From NCBI GenBank assembly GCA_036346225.1, contig JARFIW010001178.1:3476917-3540916 (forward strand): a stretch of DNA of 64,000 bases, written 5' to 3'. The translations under genes were made by a program, and so were the position numbers. This document shows positions 45,559-56,809 of the stretch, piece by piece. The DNA is from Platerodrilus igneus (taxonomy: Eukaryota; Arthropoda; Insecta; Coleoptera; Lycidae). Under the pieces are notes generated by a model. It did not search any database, was not told the DNA's origin, and saw nothing but the letters and a program-made list of their open reading frames with translations. Numbering within the stretch: position 1 is the first letter of the stretch; every line of letters starts with the position of its first letter.

Positions 45559-45940
45559 GTATTACAGTGAATAAAATGAAATAATAACTTAGACTTTTAT
45601 GCAAAGCCCAAATGATCATTTCAAATCGAGCTAGTAATTGAAAGATGGAAAATATAATGTCTTGGACAGGATTTGAACCTGTATCCTGGTTTTGCCGGAA
45701 CCATGCGTTTACCAATTATGCCACCGAGACCGATGACACAATTGGGAAATTTACAAATTTAAACCGTGTACAACAACTATACATAAACGCATGGTTCTGG
45801 CAAAACCAGGATACAGGTTCAAATCCTGTCAAAGACCTTATATTTTCCATCTTTCAATTACTAGCTCGATTTGAAATGATCATTTGGTCTTTGCATAAAA
45901 GTGTAAGTTATTATTTCATCTTATTCACTGTAATACTATA
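45557..45940. mobile_element. SINE-B head-to-head inverted dimer 1
   Basis: Arms 45557-45710 and 45785-45940 are inverted copies (about 95% by eye). On the minus strand the left copy is a tRNA-derived SINE with a perfect A box (TGGCATAATTGG, rc of 45712-45723) and B box (GGTTCAAATCC, rc of 45669-45679). Its body has TTTCAATTACTAGCTCGATT and ATGATCATTTGG, with a TTTGCATAAAAGT tail. The right copy has a B box too but lost its A box in the 74-base spacer. Tails point outward. Confidence 0.9.
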
Positions 45941-45987
45941 GTATTTATCAACTTACCTTGTGTAATTAACTATCTAAAATATTTATA

Positions 45988-45991
<4 letters not shown>

Positions 45992-46023
<32 letters not shown>
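45992..46023. repeat. (AT)n microsatellite at the gypsy insertion site
   Basis: AT run immediately left of the LTR; AT-rich sequence also follows the other LTR (54088-54100). Confidence 0.95.
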
Positions 46024-46026
<3 letters not shown>

Positions 46027-47331
46027 TGTTATATTTTGGTATATATTGAGTTATAGAGAACCCTTTTATAATTAATTACCACCTATTTTGTATTGTTTAT
46101 TCATGATTACAGGATTGATCTTTCTTTTTTTTATCTTAGGACAATTATGACAATTGCAACCGAATACACAAGCATTCTTCAAATAATTGTAAATGCCAAA
46201 AGTATTCCCAAACACTAGTTCCACTTTTATAAATTTGATTAAAGCACTGCGTAGATATTAAATACTAATACCTGGAATCCAGATACAAGCGCCGCCTTCC
46301 AGCCGTCCTGAAGCCAAGTGACCAACTGCAGGCACCTCCTGTAAATAATAAGTAACTCGAGCAACTGGTAATCTCCAGACTATAAAACTACTAATATTTC
46401 TACAAATTTTATGTTATACAAATACTCAGATAACTCCAATTCCACTATGCTTTCGTCTTCAAACAATAACGGTACAGACCAGCACTCCCTCTTTTAATTA
46501 ACTTTATTCGCTAAAACTGCTACTATTTGCTATCTCCAGGTACAACTTGACTTTCAAAACTTTCTCGTAACTTTTAAATGTAATAAAACTCATAACAGTA
46601 CAAAACACGTCTATTTTCTAGTAATATAAATTTGAAGTCCCTTATAAAATAAAAACCGTCTTCTTTTGTTTTCGTTGCCATGGCAACTATCTCTCACACT
46701 ATGCAATTTCTAATTATTAATAATTGATTAATAATACAGTTGTTTCTCTAGATACATTCATTTTCTAGATGGTTTGTAATCCAGTGATTTATGTATATTG
46801 AACTTTTACAATATTGAAAATAGCTAACAAACTTTGATGGTTCAGCTTTTAAATTGTACGCAACAGACATTTATGTCTTATTCGTAAACGTCCTGTCATT
46901 ACATAACCAATCTTTAATTGTTAAAACATATTCAAACTGAAATTGATTTACAAATTTTACGGGAGTATCACTTAACTCCTTAAAATTTTAAAAGCGTGCA
47001 GTATATCAAGCAATTTTGATATTTGTTTTACATTCAAATGGTTCTGAAAACGCTAACTCAAATTAAATTTCATATACGTGCAACCATAACAATTAAAATA
47101 CGTATACAATGCAAACTTATAACTAGCTTAGCCTGGTCTATGGCGGTATATGTTGTTGAATGCAATGCAGTTTCAAAAGCTTTATAAATTTATAAACGTG
47201 GAATAGTTGTTGTTAATTTATAAACCAAAATACCTGAAAGAAAATACTCAAACAAAACCAAATATACCCCATTCTAGCAAAGTCGTTTGAAGCCCTATTT
47301 AAACATTTTATAAGCCCACCCCTTCTTGACA
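46027..47331 (-). repeat. 3' LTR of the gypsy element
   Basis: About 1305 bp, nearly identical to 52772-54083. The LTR-LTR differences noticed by eye are indels and run-length changes (see findings); no isolated substitution was seen. Confidence 0.95.
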
Positions 47332-47560
47332 GTATATAAGGCCCCACTGATTTTAAATAAAAATGAAAATTTGCTTCCTGGATATAAGTAATTCTTTTAA
47401 TGGTTGAGAAATTTTAAATTTTAGTTAAAATCACTATAGTTTTTTTCTTTATGTATGAGGATTAAGTGTTAGTTTCTGTATATTCTGTATAGTTTTAAGC
47501 TCGTTAGTATTATTTATAGTGTTAATTTTATTCTTGCGATACTTTACTTTCCACATGGAA
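47332..47560 (-). other. Gypsy spacer between integrase and 3' LTR
   Basis: About 230 bases without a frame; the segment next to the LTR reads CAGTGGGGCCTTATATAC on the minus strand, a weak polypurine tract (GTGGGG). Confidence 0.5.
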
Positions 47561-48700
47561 ATATGGATACAAATTTTCTATATGAAAACGTCCCCGACAT
47601 TCACCCTGTCATTCTCCAATTCGTAAGTATTCCCTTCTGCAAAATTCTTCTCACTCGATAAGGACCTTCGTATGGAAATAACAACTTGGCACAAATATTT
47701 CTTTCCCAATTTGACATTCTCAATCTTTTAACAATAACACGATCCCCAACTGAAAAACCACTTGCTTCTTGATTTTCTTGTTACGTTTCTCCAACTCCCT
47801 TCTTTGTATCGTTTCGACTTGTTGTCTGGCTTTATGCAACAACTCCGTTATATCCTCCACTTTTGTTCAGCTCTCCACGGTCTTGCTGGAATCACCTTCT
47901 TCATCAATGTCACAGGACACATTCCTGTCACTGAACTTGGTACAAAATTACTATATTCTTCTATTTGCGGTAAATACCTTACCCACCGATCATGTTGTTC
48001 CTGCGTTATTAACCTCAAAAACTTTATTACTTCTCGAATATATCTTTCACACGGATTTCCTTGAGGATGTCTGATACTACAGAATGTCATCTTTATTCCA
48101 TCCTTCCTTAATTTACTTTCAACCCTTCGATTATGAAAATACGTTGCATTGTCCAACAATACCCTATTCATCTTACCTATTCGTTCTACAAACTTTCTTA
48201 CAGAACTCAATACATGCCTAGAATTACATCTCCTCGCTGGATAAAGCTGCACAAACTTTGTAAAATATCAACTACAACTAAAATATGCTGATATCCGTTC
48301 CTACCGGTATCAAATTACTCAAGTAATCCATTGCCACAATATCTAATGGACCTTCCGCTCTTATACATCTAACTTGATTCTGCAACACCACATTCTTATC
48401 CTTTCCTAACAAACACGTCTCACACAGATTTATGCAATTTTCACCAATTTTCTATCGTTTCGTGCATAGAAAGCTTCCTAAATATCAAGAACGTCTTACG
48501 AATCCCTATATGACCAAACGTAGTATGAATTTCCTGGATCAGCTCAACGGCTACCTGTGTCGTTAACACTAATAATTCATCATCCCATAACCTTTTCACC
48601 AAAACTCCCTCGACCATATAAAAACCTCTGTCTTGTTCTAAATTCTCTCTGAATAATTTTCTCTGATCACCATTATTTCTTCGTGTGCTTGCATCCGATG
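47560..48700 (-). pseudogene. Gypsy integrase
   Basis: Inserts the cDNA copy. In minus order: an HH-CC-type zinc module around TTFGHIGIRKTF...CKNC-x-x-LCETC (48560-48400), a catalytic core with MDYLS (first D, about 48340), LLDNATYF (second D, 48160) and HPQGNPCER (catalytic E, about 48050), and a C-terminal SH3-like part with GDRVIVKRLRMSNWE and LLFPYEGPYRV (47760-47640). Open frames 48719-48441 and 48252-47848 are separated by frameshifts. All catalytic residues are visible, so the breaks may be sequencing errors rather than decay. Confidence 0.85.
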
Positions 48701-48750
48701 AAATCTGGCATTCGACCATCTTCCCAGATCTTCAAACACTTGCAATGCAA

Positions 48751-49330
48751 TCAAAATCCATTCCTACTATCCGTTAGCAACCCTTCATCCTTCCTACTAA
48801 AGAAATCAGCCGTAACATTTTCTTTACCAGGTTTATGTCTAATCTCAAAATCATATTCCTGCAATACTAACGCCCATCTATACAATCGACTGTTCAAAAA
48901 CTCTTTCTTCTTCAGAAACGTGACCACTGTGTTATCCGATTCAACCAGAAATTTATTACCCAATAAATAAAATCTTAACTTCTTCACAGCATATACGATT
49001 GCCAGCATCTCTTTTCCGCTGTCGAATACCTAGTCTCGCAGTCTTTCAGAGCCCTCGAAATAAAACAAATTGGCACTTCTCTCCTTCTTGAACCTGCACC
49101 AACTCAGCCCCTATTGCAAAACTCAAGCGTCCGTCCTTAAAATAAATGGATCCGTAAAATTGGGATATTTTAATGACAGTTCCTATAAAATACCGCCTTC
49201 AACTCCCGAAATGCCTGCTCCCTTTGCTCGTTCCATTTCCACCTTTCGTTCTTTTTAACAACTCCAACAATGGAATGCACAACTCCGAATATTTTGGTAT
49301 GAATCGACGATAATAATTTAATACACCTAA
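48751..49330 (-). pseudogene. Gypsy RNase H domain
   Basis: Open frame 49008-48751: MLAIVYAVKKLRFYLLGNKF, LVESDNTVVTFL (catalytic D in the ESD block), RLYRWALVLQEYDFEIRHKP then GKENVTADFFSR (normally N-x-VADxLSR). The upstream part (RT connection, 49330-49010) is read in other frames. Degrades RNA during reverse transcription. Confidence 0.85.
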
Positions 49331-49524
49331 AATCCTCTTAAACCTTTCAAATTTCTTGGCTGTTTCAAATTCTTCAACTCGTCCAAGCGTTTTTCACAAA
49401 TTCTAATTCCTTCGCTGCCAACGACAAACCCCAAATACTTTACCTGGTCCTTAAAAACTCACACTTCTTCGAATTCAACCTCAAACCTCCTCGTCTAACC
49501 TTCGGATCACTTTTCTTAAATGTT

Positions 49525-50025
49525 CTAACTCGTTCTTAGAAAAATCAAAATATCATCGACATAGTGCGTACAGAAGTCTTCGTACTCATCTAATAACTTC
49601 TGCATGGCTCGAACTAATGCAGCGGATGACGTTGAAAGACCAAATGGAACAACTCTGTACTGATAAATCTCCCCTTCAATGCTAAATCCAGTATACTTCC
49701 GACTTTCCTCATGCAAAGGAATTAGCCAAAAAGAATTCTTTAAGTCCAGTTTGCTAAAAACTTTCATCTCGCTTACCTTGTATAACAAATTATCTAGTGA
49801 TTTTGGTTGCTCAAATTGTGGTTTAGTAATCGCATTCAATCTCCTAGCATCTAAACATATTCTTAATTCTAAATTATCAGATTTAGGCACAACCACTACC
49901 GGATTGATATAGGGTGTTCTCGCTGATTCAATAATTCCCTCTTTTAACATCCTTTTAATCTCATTTTTCACTCGACCCCTTAATGCAAATGGTATTGGAT
50001 ATACCCTAGTACGAAAACTTCCCAC
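49525..50025 (-). pseudogene. Gypsy reverse transcriptase
   Basis: 166 open codons: PIPFALRGRVKNEIKRMLKE, EGIIE-x-ARTPYINPVVVVPK (fingers), LRICLDARRLNAIT (R-x-C-x-D-x-R), FSKLDLKNSFWLIPL (first catalytic D), FGLSTSSAALVRAMQ and YVDDILIF (catalytic motif, 49552-49563). These are the diagnostic Ty3/gypsy RT blocks. The frame breaks right after the YVDD block at 49525, in an A/T-rich stretch; thumb and connection follow in another frame. Confidence 0.95.
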
Positions 50026-50036
50026 GTCTGTGACCT

Positions 50037-50324
50037 CTAACTTATGCGTATACTCCTTCGCAAACCTAGGCTCATTACTAAAACTCCTGCATGTCTATTA
50101 AACACCTCATATAACATTTCCTTCATATCCACCCCTATTAATCCTATCTGTTCCTCATCAAATACCTTCTCAAATATATTACATAACCGTAACTCATCAA
50201 TTCCATCATAAATTCTATTCTTAGTCTTTCCTGATCCTATACTATCTGTATTTATCTCATCCCTAGTATCCCAATTATCCTTAGGCACCACCCATTTCTT
50301 CTCTAAATTTAATACCTTTACCAT
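50037..50324 (-). pseudogene. Gypsy pol linker between protease and RT
   Basis: 95 open codons, acidic, with VLNLEKKWVVPKDNW and LFEK-like EIFEKVF segments typical of the poorly conserved region before RT. No catalytic motif. Confidence 0.6.
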
Positions 50325-50349
50325 TCGTGCTTTACCATCTATAACCAGT

Positions 50350-50720
50350 CCAAATTCCTCAATTACATCTATCCCTACAATAAAATCTAAATATAATCCT
50401 CTTGCTATCCAAAACTCTACTTCACCTAGTCTGGTACTTCCTAATACAATCGATACTGTACAACTTTGTCTATCGTAGTTAACTTCCTCTTAATCGCAGA
50501 CCATAAATTAATACTCTTAACCCTACAAATTTTCCTTTGAATAATTCTGCATGTTTCAAAACTATTTCCTCTCACCAGCGATAACTGCGACCCTGTATCT
50601 ATCAATGCCGTGTAAACAGAATCCCTAAACTAATATGAATAAATGGTAACTCCGCCTTCTTTCAAACTTATTATCTAACAACTTATCTACTAAACTAATA
50701 CTATGCTGTGTCCCTAAATC
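50350..50720 (-). pseudogene. Gypsy aspartic protease
   Basis: Retropepsin that would cut the Gag-Pol polyprotein. The active site DTGS (minus strand, 50588-50599) sits in VYTALIDTGSQLSLV, and further on GLYLDFIVGIDVIEEFGLVI provides the G-x-D flap-like block. Frame broken by stops between the two, hence no long open frame. Confidence 0.75.
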
Positions 50721-50851
50721 TGATTTTCCTAACACTAATAAATCGACGTTTTTTTTGTACCGTGGGTTCATCGTGGACCTCCACTTTCTCTATCCTATCC
50801 TCCGATCTCTGTCGCGTGTCTCTTGTTGTTACGTGTTGGATCGTCAAGTTT

Positions 50852-52250
50852 CTATCTGTCTCCGTTCTCGGTCTCTAATCCCTGTCGGTATTTCCCCTGA
50901 TCCGTTGATCTCTGCTCCCTTTCTCTCTGCCATCTCTGCCCAAAACCCGTCCTTTGCTGTCCAAAACCTCTGTCATTCCTATCCGTCCTGTTCCAGTCAT
51001 TGTTCCCCCTATATTTATCGTCTCTATTAAAACGTTGTTCCCAATTATTATTCGTTCTCCTTTGATTTCCCTGATATTGCTTTCTGTAGTTGTCCTGTCC
51101 ATTCTCCCTATAATTGTATCCTTGCACCCCAGTCCTCTGGTAGTCTGTGCTATTCCTATTCCTATCCCAATTCCTATTATCACTATTTTCCTGGTATTCG
51201 TTTCAAACGTCCTAGCTACGTCATAATTTCGCATCATTTCCAAAAGTCTCTTAAAGTCCGAACGTTTTGTATCGCTACGGCCCTAGTTATTTCCGCCTCC
51301 ATATGCCTTGACAACAATAATATAATTTCATCTTCTCTTAATTTAGGAATCAGGTGCTGCGCCTGGTTATACTTTTCAATCACATAATTTTCTCTCGATC
51401 CCTGGTATGACCTATAGTTCCCAGTGTTTAAATCCGTTCGAATATTAGCCTGATGCGTGTTTCCCCAATATTGTTCTATGAATAGCCTTGAAATTCCTCG
51501 TACGAACTATATTGCCTCCTCACGATACAGTGCCATTTCTCTGCACAACCCCCCAATGTCACGCTCACCATCTGCATCTTCACCCTCTCAGGCTCACTCT
51601 CTACCATCTCGTCCAACTTGCTAAGATAGACCATCGGCTGCTCATTCTTTCTGCCTTCAAACCTCGGCAAGGTCTCTTTCCTAGCCTATACTGGTATCCT
51701 GCATCACAAACAACTCTTCCCCTTTCCAATTCAACCAACTGTTCTCTCATCTGTCTAACATTCCCTTCAAGACCAGACAATCCATTTACCGTATTCCCCA
51801 GAACCGTCGTATCCCTTCTCAGCTTCTCTGCCACCTCCTGACTCGCCCGCAATTTGCCTATAATTTCGTTTTTAGAGTTAATATTGTCCTCCGTCTGAAT
51901 CCGAACTATTTCACCTAAATTCTGCAATTTTTCTGTCTGTCTAACTTCGACCATGTACAGCTCTTCCCTTAATTCATTTAAACCTGTTGTTACCTTCCTT
52001 CTACAACCTGGACTCTATCCTCTACGTCCTTCAGAACTTCATCCTTAAATGAACACAAACTACTCTGTATTGATACATTAATTCCTTCAATTTTCATTTC
52101 CATCATATCAAATTTTTCCTTAACTTCCGCTTGTGAATTTCTAACCTCGCCAACAATGATCCTCTCAATTCTTCATGCGACTTAGTTAACGACCCTTTTA
52201 ATTCCAACAAAACCATCATCACATCTTGGATCTGCATATTCTCTTTTCCT
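50852..52250 (-). pseudogene. Gypsy gag
   Basis: Structural protein of the retrotransposon particle. The N-terminal half (51954-51601) is a charged coiled coil (KLQNLGEIVRIQTE, LRASQEVAEKLRRD); then the gag core with GRKNEQPMVYLSKLDEMVES, VTLGGCAEKWHCIVR, then F-EFQGYS (51670-51476); the C-terminus (51127-50852) is an Asn/Arg/Gly-rich nucleic-acid-binding tail. No CCHC zinc knuckle visible. Frames switch at several points. Confidence 0.75.
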
Positions 52251-52771
52251 TATCAATTTCATTTTCTCCCGATGTATCCCTGAATTCACAATAATCACCT
52301 CCGGCTCCACATATCCTCCAGCTTCATCCCTAGCATCCCTGCTGCTACAGTCTTAACCACCGGTTGCCCTCTCACACCAGTCTCAACTCCATAAACTTTC
52401 CTGACCTCGTGATTCTCTCCTCATCAGACATGTCCCTTTAATTTTCAAAATAAACTTCAATGATGTGCCCCACTAAGCTACACAACCTCTGCAAATCTGA
52501 ATCAGCCCTATCGAGCCCCCTTTAGGCGAACAAATATTTTGTTGCGGTTATTTACCTATTCGAGCCCCACCTAATGTTTTACCGCCGCTAAAATTGACCA
52601 AAGTGTGAATATCAAATTACGTCTTAGCCTACTACAATAAATTCAAAACCTTCAACAACTGTCAAATAAATATATATGAAACGTCAATCAAATATTAATT
52701 TTCACTTTTAAATAGAATATATGCAACGTACAACTAACAAATCTACTCTGCCTCACGTTGTTAGCGCCATC
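52251..52771 (-). other. Gypsy 5' leader
   Basis: Untranslated leader between the 5' LTR and gag; next to the LTR it holds the primer-binding-site candidate starting TGGCGCTAACAACGTG. Confidence 0.6.
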
Positions 52772-54083
52772 TGTTATATTTTGGTATATATTGAGTTATA
52801 GAGAACCCTTTTATAATTAATTACCACCTATTTTGTATTGTTTATTCATGATTACAGGATTGATCTTTCTTTTTTATCTTAGGACAATTATGACAATTGC
52901 AACCGAATACACAAGCATTCTTCAAATAATTGTAAATGCCAAAAGTATTCCCAAACACTAGTTCCACTTTTATAAATTTGATTAAAGCACTGCGTAGATA
53001 TTAAATACTAATACCTGGAATCCAGATACAAGCGCCGCCTTCCAGCCGTCCTGAAGCCAAGTGACCAACTGCAGGCACCTCCTGTAAATAATAAGTAACT
53101 GAGCAACTGGTAATCTCCAGACTATAAAACTACTAATATTTCTACAAATTTTATGTTATACAAATACTCAGATAACTCCAATTCCACTATGCTTTCGTCT
53201 TCAAACAATAACGGTACAGACCAGCACTCCCTCTTTTAATTAACTTTTATTCACGTAAAACTGCTACTATTTGCTATCTCCAGGTACAACTTGACTTTCA
53301 AAACTTTCTCGTAACTTTTAAATGTAATAAAACTCATAACAGTACAAAAACACGTCTATTTTCTAGTAATATAAATTTGAAGTCCCTTATAAAATAAAAC
53401 CGTCTTCTTTTGTTTTCGTTGCCATGGCAACTATCTCTACACACTATGCAATTTCTAATTATTAATAATTGATTAATAATACAGTTGTTTCTCTAGATAC
53501 ATTCATTTTCTAGATGGTTTGTAATCCAGTGATTTATGTATATTGAACTTTTTACAATATTGAAAATAGCTAACAAACTTTGATGGTTCAGCTTTTAAAT
53601 TGTACGCAACAGACATTTATGTCTTATTCGTAAACGTCCTGTCATTACATAACCAATCTTTAATTGTTAAAACATATTCAAACTGAAATTGATTTACAAA
53701 TTTTACGGAGTATCACTTAACTCCTTAAAATTTTAAAAGCGTGCAGTATATCAAGCAATTTTGATATTTGTTTTTACATTCAAATGGTTCTGAAAACGCT
53801 AACTCCAAATTAAATTTCATATACGTGCAACCATAACAATTAAAATACGTATACAATGCAAACTTATAACTAGCTTAGCCTGGTCTATGGCCGGTATATG
53901 TTGTTGAATGCAATGCAGTTTCAAAAGCTTTATAAATTTATAAACGTGGAATAGTTGTTGTTAATTTATAAACCAAAAATACCTGAAAGAAAATACTCAA
54001 ACAAAACCAAATATACCCCCATTCTAGCAAAGTCGTTTCGAAGCCCTATTTAAACATTTTATAAGCCCACCCCCTTCTTGACA
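52772..54083 (-). repeat. 5' LTR of the gypsy element
   Basis: About 1312 bp; pair of 46027-47331. Confidence 0.95.
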
Positions 54084-54104
54084 GTATAATATATATATAT
54101 TTTG

Positions 54105-55085
54105 TTATATATTTCTGGACGTTGTAATGTATAAATTAAGATCAAATAATCTTTTTTGTGTTTTATTTCGTCCAAATTTGAAGTTTACAATAATGTCATT
54201 TGTAAATAACTGACGTTTCGGGAAATATGTTCCCTTAGACTTAGTTCTAAAATTAGAGTAAAAAGTTTACATATTTGGAGATGATTAAAATTTACTTACA
54301 TTGAGTTGACCGAAAACTATTTAAAAATACTTATTTGTATGATGTGCATTCATCCTGTGTAGTACAATTTGAATAAGCACATTTAAGAATTAAACAATTT
54401 TTAAAAGCTTACTATAAATAAAAACATTGATAATGTGAAAACAGCAATCATTAAAATTAATTTTTGAAAACAGTATACCTAGTAAGTTAATTTATGTATG
54501 TACATGTGGATTATCTTCAATTTATGTGTTGTTATCTGATCTAAATATTGATAGTAGTAGTGTAGTGGTATAAATCTATTACAGTTAGATTAAGACGTGC
54601 TGTTTGTTGGCTTAATTGAAAGAATATAGAAAGGCATAATTTTTATCAAGGTTTTCTATATCGTTTTTGTAATTTATTGTGTTCGTTTGTTTCTGAATGG
54701 GTAGCTTTCTAAGAAGAGTCTCTTTTTATAGGTTTCTTCTGTCTCTAATATTATGGTATTTTCATGTCTGCCTTGTGGTGATGTTTATTTAAATGCATGG
54801 CAAGAGCGCAAGATATTTTATTTAATTTGTGATCGCTTCTGGGTTGAGTGATTCTGTTTCTGAGCCACTGCTTGGACTGTCCTATGTAACTTTTGCCACA
54901 ACTGCCTGGAATGCTGTATACTATGTTGTTCTGTAGTGGTTTTGGGGTTTTGTTCTTGGTCATGGTGAAGATACTAAGTCTAATGGAACATACTTCTCGA
55001 AACGTCAGTTATTTACAAATGACATTATTGTAAACTTCAAATTTGGACGAAATAAAACCCGAAAAAAGATTATTTGGTCTTATAT
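54105..55085 (-). mobile_element. Penelope-like element fragment with terminal inverted repeats
   Basis: About 85-base inverted repeats (54138-54224 and 54995-55082) share TTTATTTCGTCCAAATTTGA, AGTTTACAATAATGTCATTT and GTAAATAACTGACGTTTCG. Between them a minus-strand frame encodes a GIY-YIG endonuclease. Penelope-like elements pair RT with GIY-YIG and often carry inverted terminal copies; the RT is missing here. It abuts the gypsy 5' LTR on its left. Confidence 0.8.
54751..54963 (-). pseudogene. GIY-YIG endonuclease of a Penelope-like element
   Basis: 70 codons: LQNNIVYSIPGSCGKSYIGQ (the GIY-YIG pair appears as VYSIP and SYIG), SKQWLRNRITQ with the catalytic-region arginine, and ISCALAMHLNKHHHKAD. 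The family usually has a CxC after IP; here G-S-C. Only the start of the nuclease is open, and the catalytic glutamate further on is not in this frame. Confidence 0.8.
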
Positions 55086-55136
55086 ATATTAGGTAATTAA
55101 TTGCACAAGGCAATTTGATATCTACTAAGGTATTAT

Positions 55137-55445
55137 AGTTAATAAGATGAAATTTAAGTTAGACTTCTATGCAAAGCCAAAATATCATTTCAAGTTGAGC
55201 TAGTAATTGAAAAAAGGAAAATGTTAGGTCGCAGAAGGATTTGAATTTGCATTTTTAGCATTCCAGACTGACGTATTTACTGGTGGTGTAATTGGTAAAT
55301 ATGTCAGCACGGAAAGCTGAAAATGCAGGTTCAAATTCTGCCTGGGACCTTATATTTTTCTTCTTTCAATTACTAGCTGATTTGAAATAATCATTTGGAC
55401 TTTGCATAAATAAGTTATTGTTTCATCTTATTAAGTATAATACCT
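55137..55445. mobile_element. SINE-B head-to-head inverted dimer 2
   Basis: Arms of about 140-150 bases meet at the tRNA heads with a spacer of under 20 bases. The right (+) copy has an A box TGGTGTAATTGG and B box GGTTCAAATTC, body TTTCAATTACTAGCTGATTT and tail TTTGCATAAATAAGTTATTG; the left copy is its reverse complement (AAGTTGAGCTAGTAATTGAA). Same arrangement as at 45557-45940 but a diverged sequence, so an older or separate event. Confidence 0.85.
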
Positions 55446-55599
55446 TGATAACAGAGGTTCATGGTTCACTTTAAGAGTGAAGGATATAAAACTCTTGAGT
55501 CAGAAAATTTTTAATTGAAAAGCTGTTCTAAAAGCGATTCCTTATAAAGTTACTTTTTATTTTCACCTTGTTAAAAGGTATACTACTATAGTGGATTTT
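55446..55599. other. Short spacer, possible copia leader
   Basis: Nothing recognised. Confidence 0.3.
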
Positions 55600-56160
55600 G
55601 AATTGCAAGGGAAAAGTAATTAGGCAACATGTAAATATAAGATTGGCATTTTTTTAAAAAGTATTCCAGATGCTGTGAACAATGTAGAAGGTAAATTAGT
55701 GATATCTTCACCTTTGTGTGATGATGCAACTATAGTACAGAAAGATCAGTATGAAAAGGATTTAACTTTCTTTACAAAGGCCGACACTAATGTGTTGCTT
55801 GTATTAATCATCAACATGACTTAAGGAACTCTTCTGAAAGTAATGAAATTTAATTTAGCACAAGAAGTCTGGTTAGAATTTCACAGTTTGTATAATGCTG
55901 TATAGAAAAAAAAACATTACTTGTGCATGCAGTATTTCAGTTACAAGAAGCATAAAAAAAGGTGTTGTTATCCACACGTTAAACCTGAAAATTTTGTGGA
56001 CAGAATTGCAGTTCAGAATACTCAAAAAAAAAGTGGTAGTGGTGTCAACTGTAAGTGCGATCTACCTACACTATTATTGATTTGTAAGATTTTGGGGACA
56101 TGTTTTGAAGATTATTTCTCGTTCAAATCAAAGTGGATGCTGATGTTATAATCAAATTAC
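55600..56160 (+). pseudogene. Copia gag fragment (UBN2-like)
   Basis: Read across frames: DFELQGKSN, NVLLVLI, FNLAQEVWLEFHSLYNAV (the copia gag EVW-x-x-L-x-x-Y signature), MQYFSYKKHKK, then LKILWTELQFRILKKK. Open pieces at 55895-56080 and 55921-56151 are in different frames. No CCHC zinc finger seen. Confidence 0.6.
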
Positions 56161-56439
56161 ACTTTAAATACTTTTACAAATCAGCTTTGTTCATACAAAA
56201 GAGCTTTCTTTGATAAATAAAAATGAGGAAAATCGTGAAGTCCCGACTTTACAATGAGCAAATTCCAGCAATTTTGGTGGAAACCGAAAAGGCGAATATG
56301 TAGTTACTCTTAGAAAGAGGGCTTCAAGGTGAAATAGTGTGCAGAATGGAAAGCTGATGACAGACCTCTAAAGAAAAGCAATAAAGAAGATGTAAATTGT
56401 GTAAATATTACTTTAGTAGTTGTAAAAGTTCCATAATGA

Positions 56440-56700
56440 GCTTAGGAGTTAGCATTGATAGCTGATGCGTAGACAATGGAACCGCGAATTATATTTGTAA
56501 CAAGAGTGGTTTATCGAACATTTATACCATTTCAAGAGCAACATTCTATAATTACAGTTAATGACGATACCGTTGAAACTTTAAGAATAGGTACTGTTAT
56601 CACTAAAGTAGAAGTGAATGGTCACTAAAGAAAAATTCGTTTGGATGATGTTTGGCTGGTTCTAAAAATAAAGAATTTTTTCTGTTATGTGCTCACAATC
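56440..56700 (+). pseudogene. Copia protease-like region
   Basis: Frame with FIPFQEQHSIITVNDDTVETL then RIGTVITKVEVNG and IRLDDVW, matching the segment downstream of the copia protease active site (F.PF..PI...D...I...G.GT.....NG......L.DV). The catalytic D(S/T)G is not visible; an MEP or ADNG reading is found instead. Confidence 0.5.
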
Positions 56701-56809
56701 GAAACAGACAAGACACTACGGAATACCTTGATGATGAAGATGATACATATGAAAATGTTTATAGTAGTATATTTAGGTCCTGAAAAGATATAAAGAAGCC
56801 TACAAGATT

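Larger units (their letters stand above)
46027..54083 (-). mobile_element. Ty3/gypsy LTR retrotransposon, complete, about 8.06 kb
   Basis: Two LTRs (46027-47331 and 52772-54083) enclose a 5.4-kb interior with gag, protease, RT, RNase H and integrase in that order on the minus strand. LTRs read TGTTATATTTT...CTTCTTGACA on the plus strand (TG...CA). Just inside the 5' LTR the minus strand starts GATGGCGCTAACAACGTG, whose TGGCGC is the usual start of a tRNA primer-binding site. Only about 230 bases separate the integrase end and the 3' LTR, so there is no env. Both outer flanks are AT repeats, so the target duplication cannot be read. Confidence 0.95.

Noticed and set aside
45645..45715. tRNA gene at the SINE-B dimer
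   Set aside because: Promoter boxes are perfect, but the sequence is embedded in a repeated SINE body and duplicated in inverted form.
47332..47560. env gene of an errantivirus-like element
   Set aside because: Only about 230 bases lie between the end of integrase and the LTR, with no open frame.
50755..51226. Plus-strand frames rich in Ile/Pro/Ser
   Set aside because: Antisense of the Asn/Arg-rich gag tail of the gypsy element.
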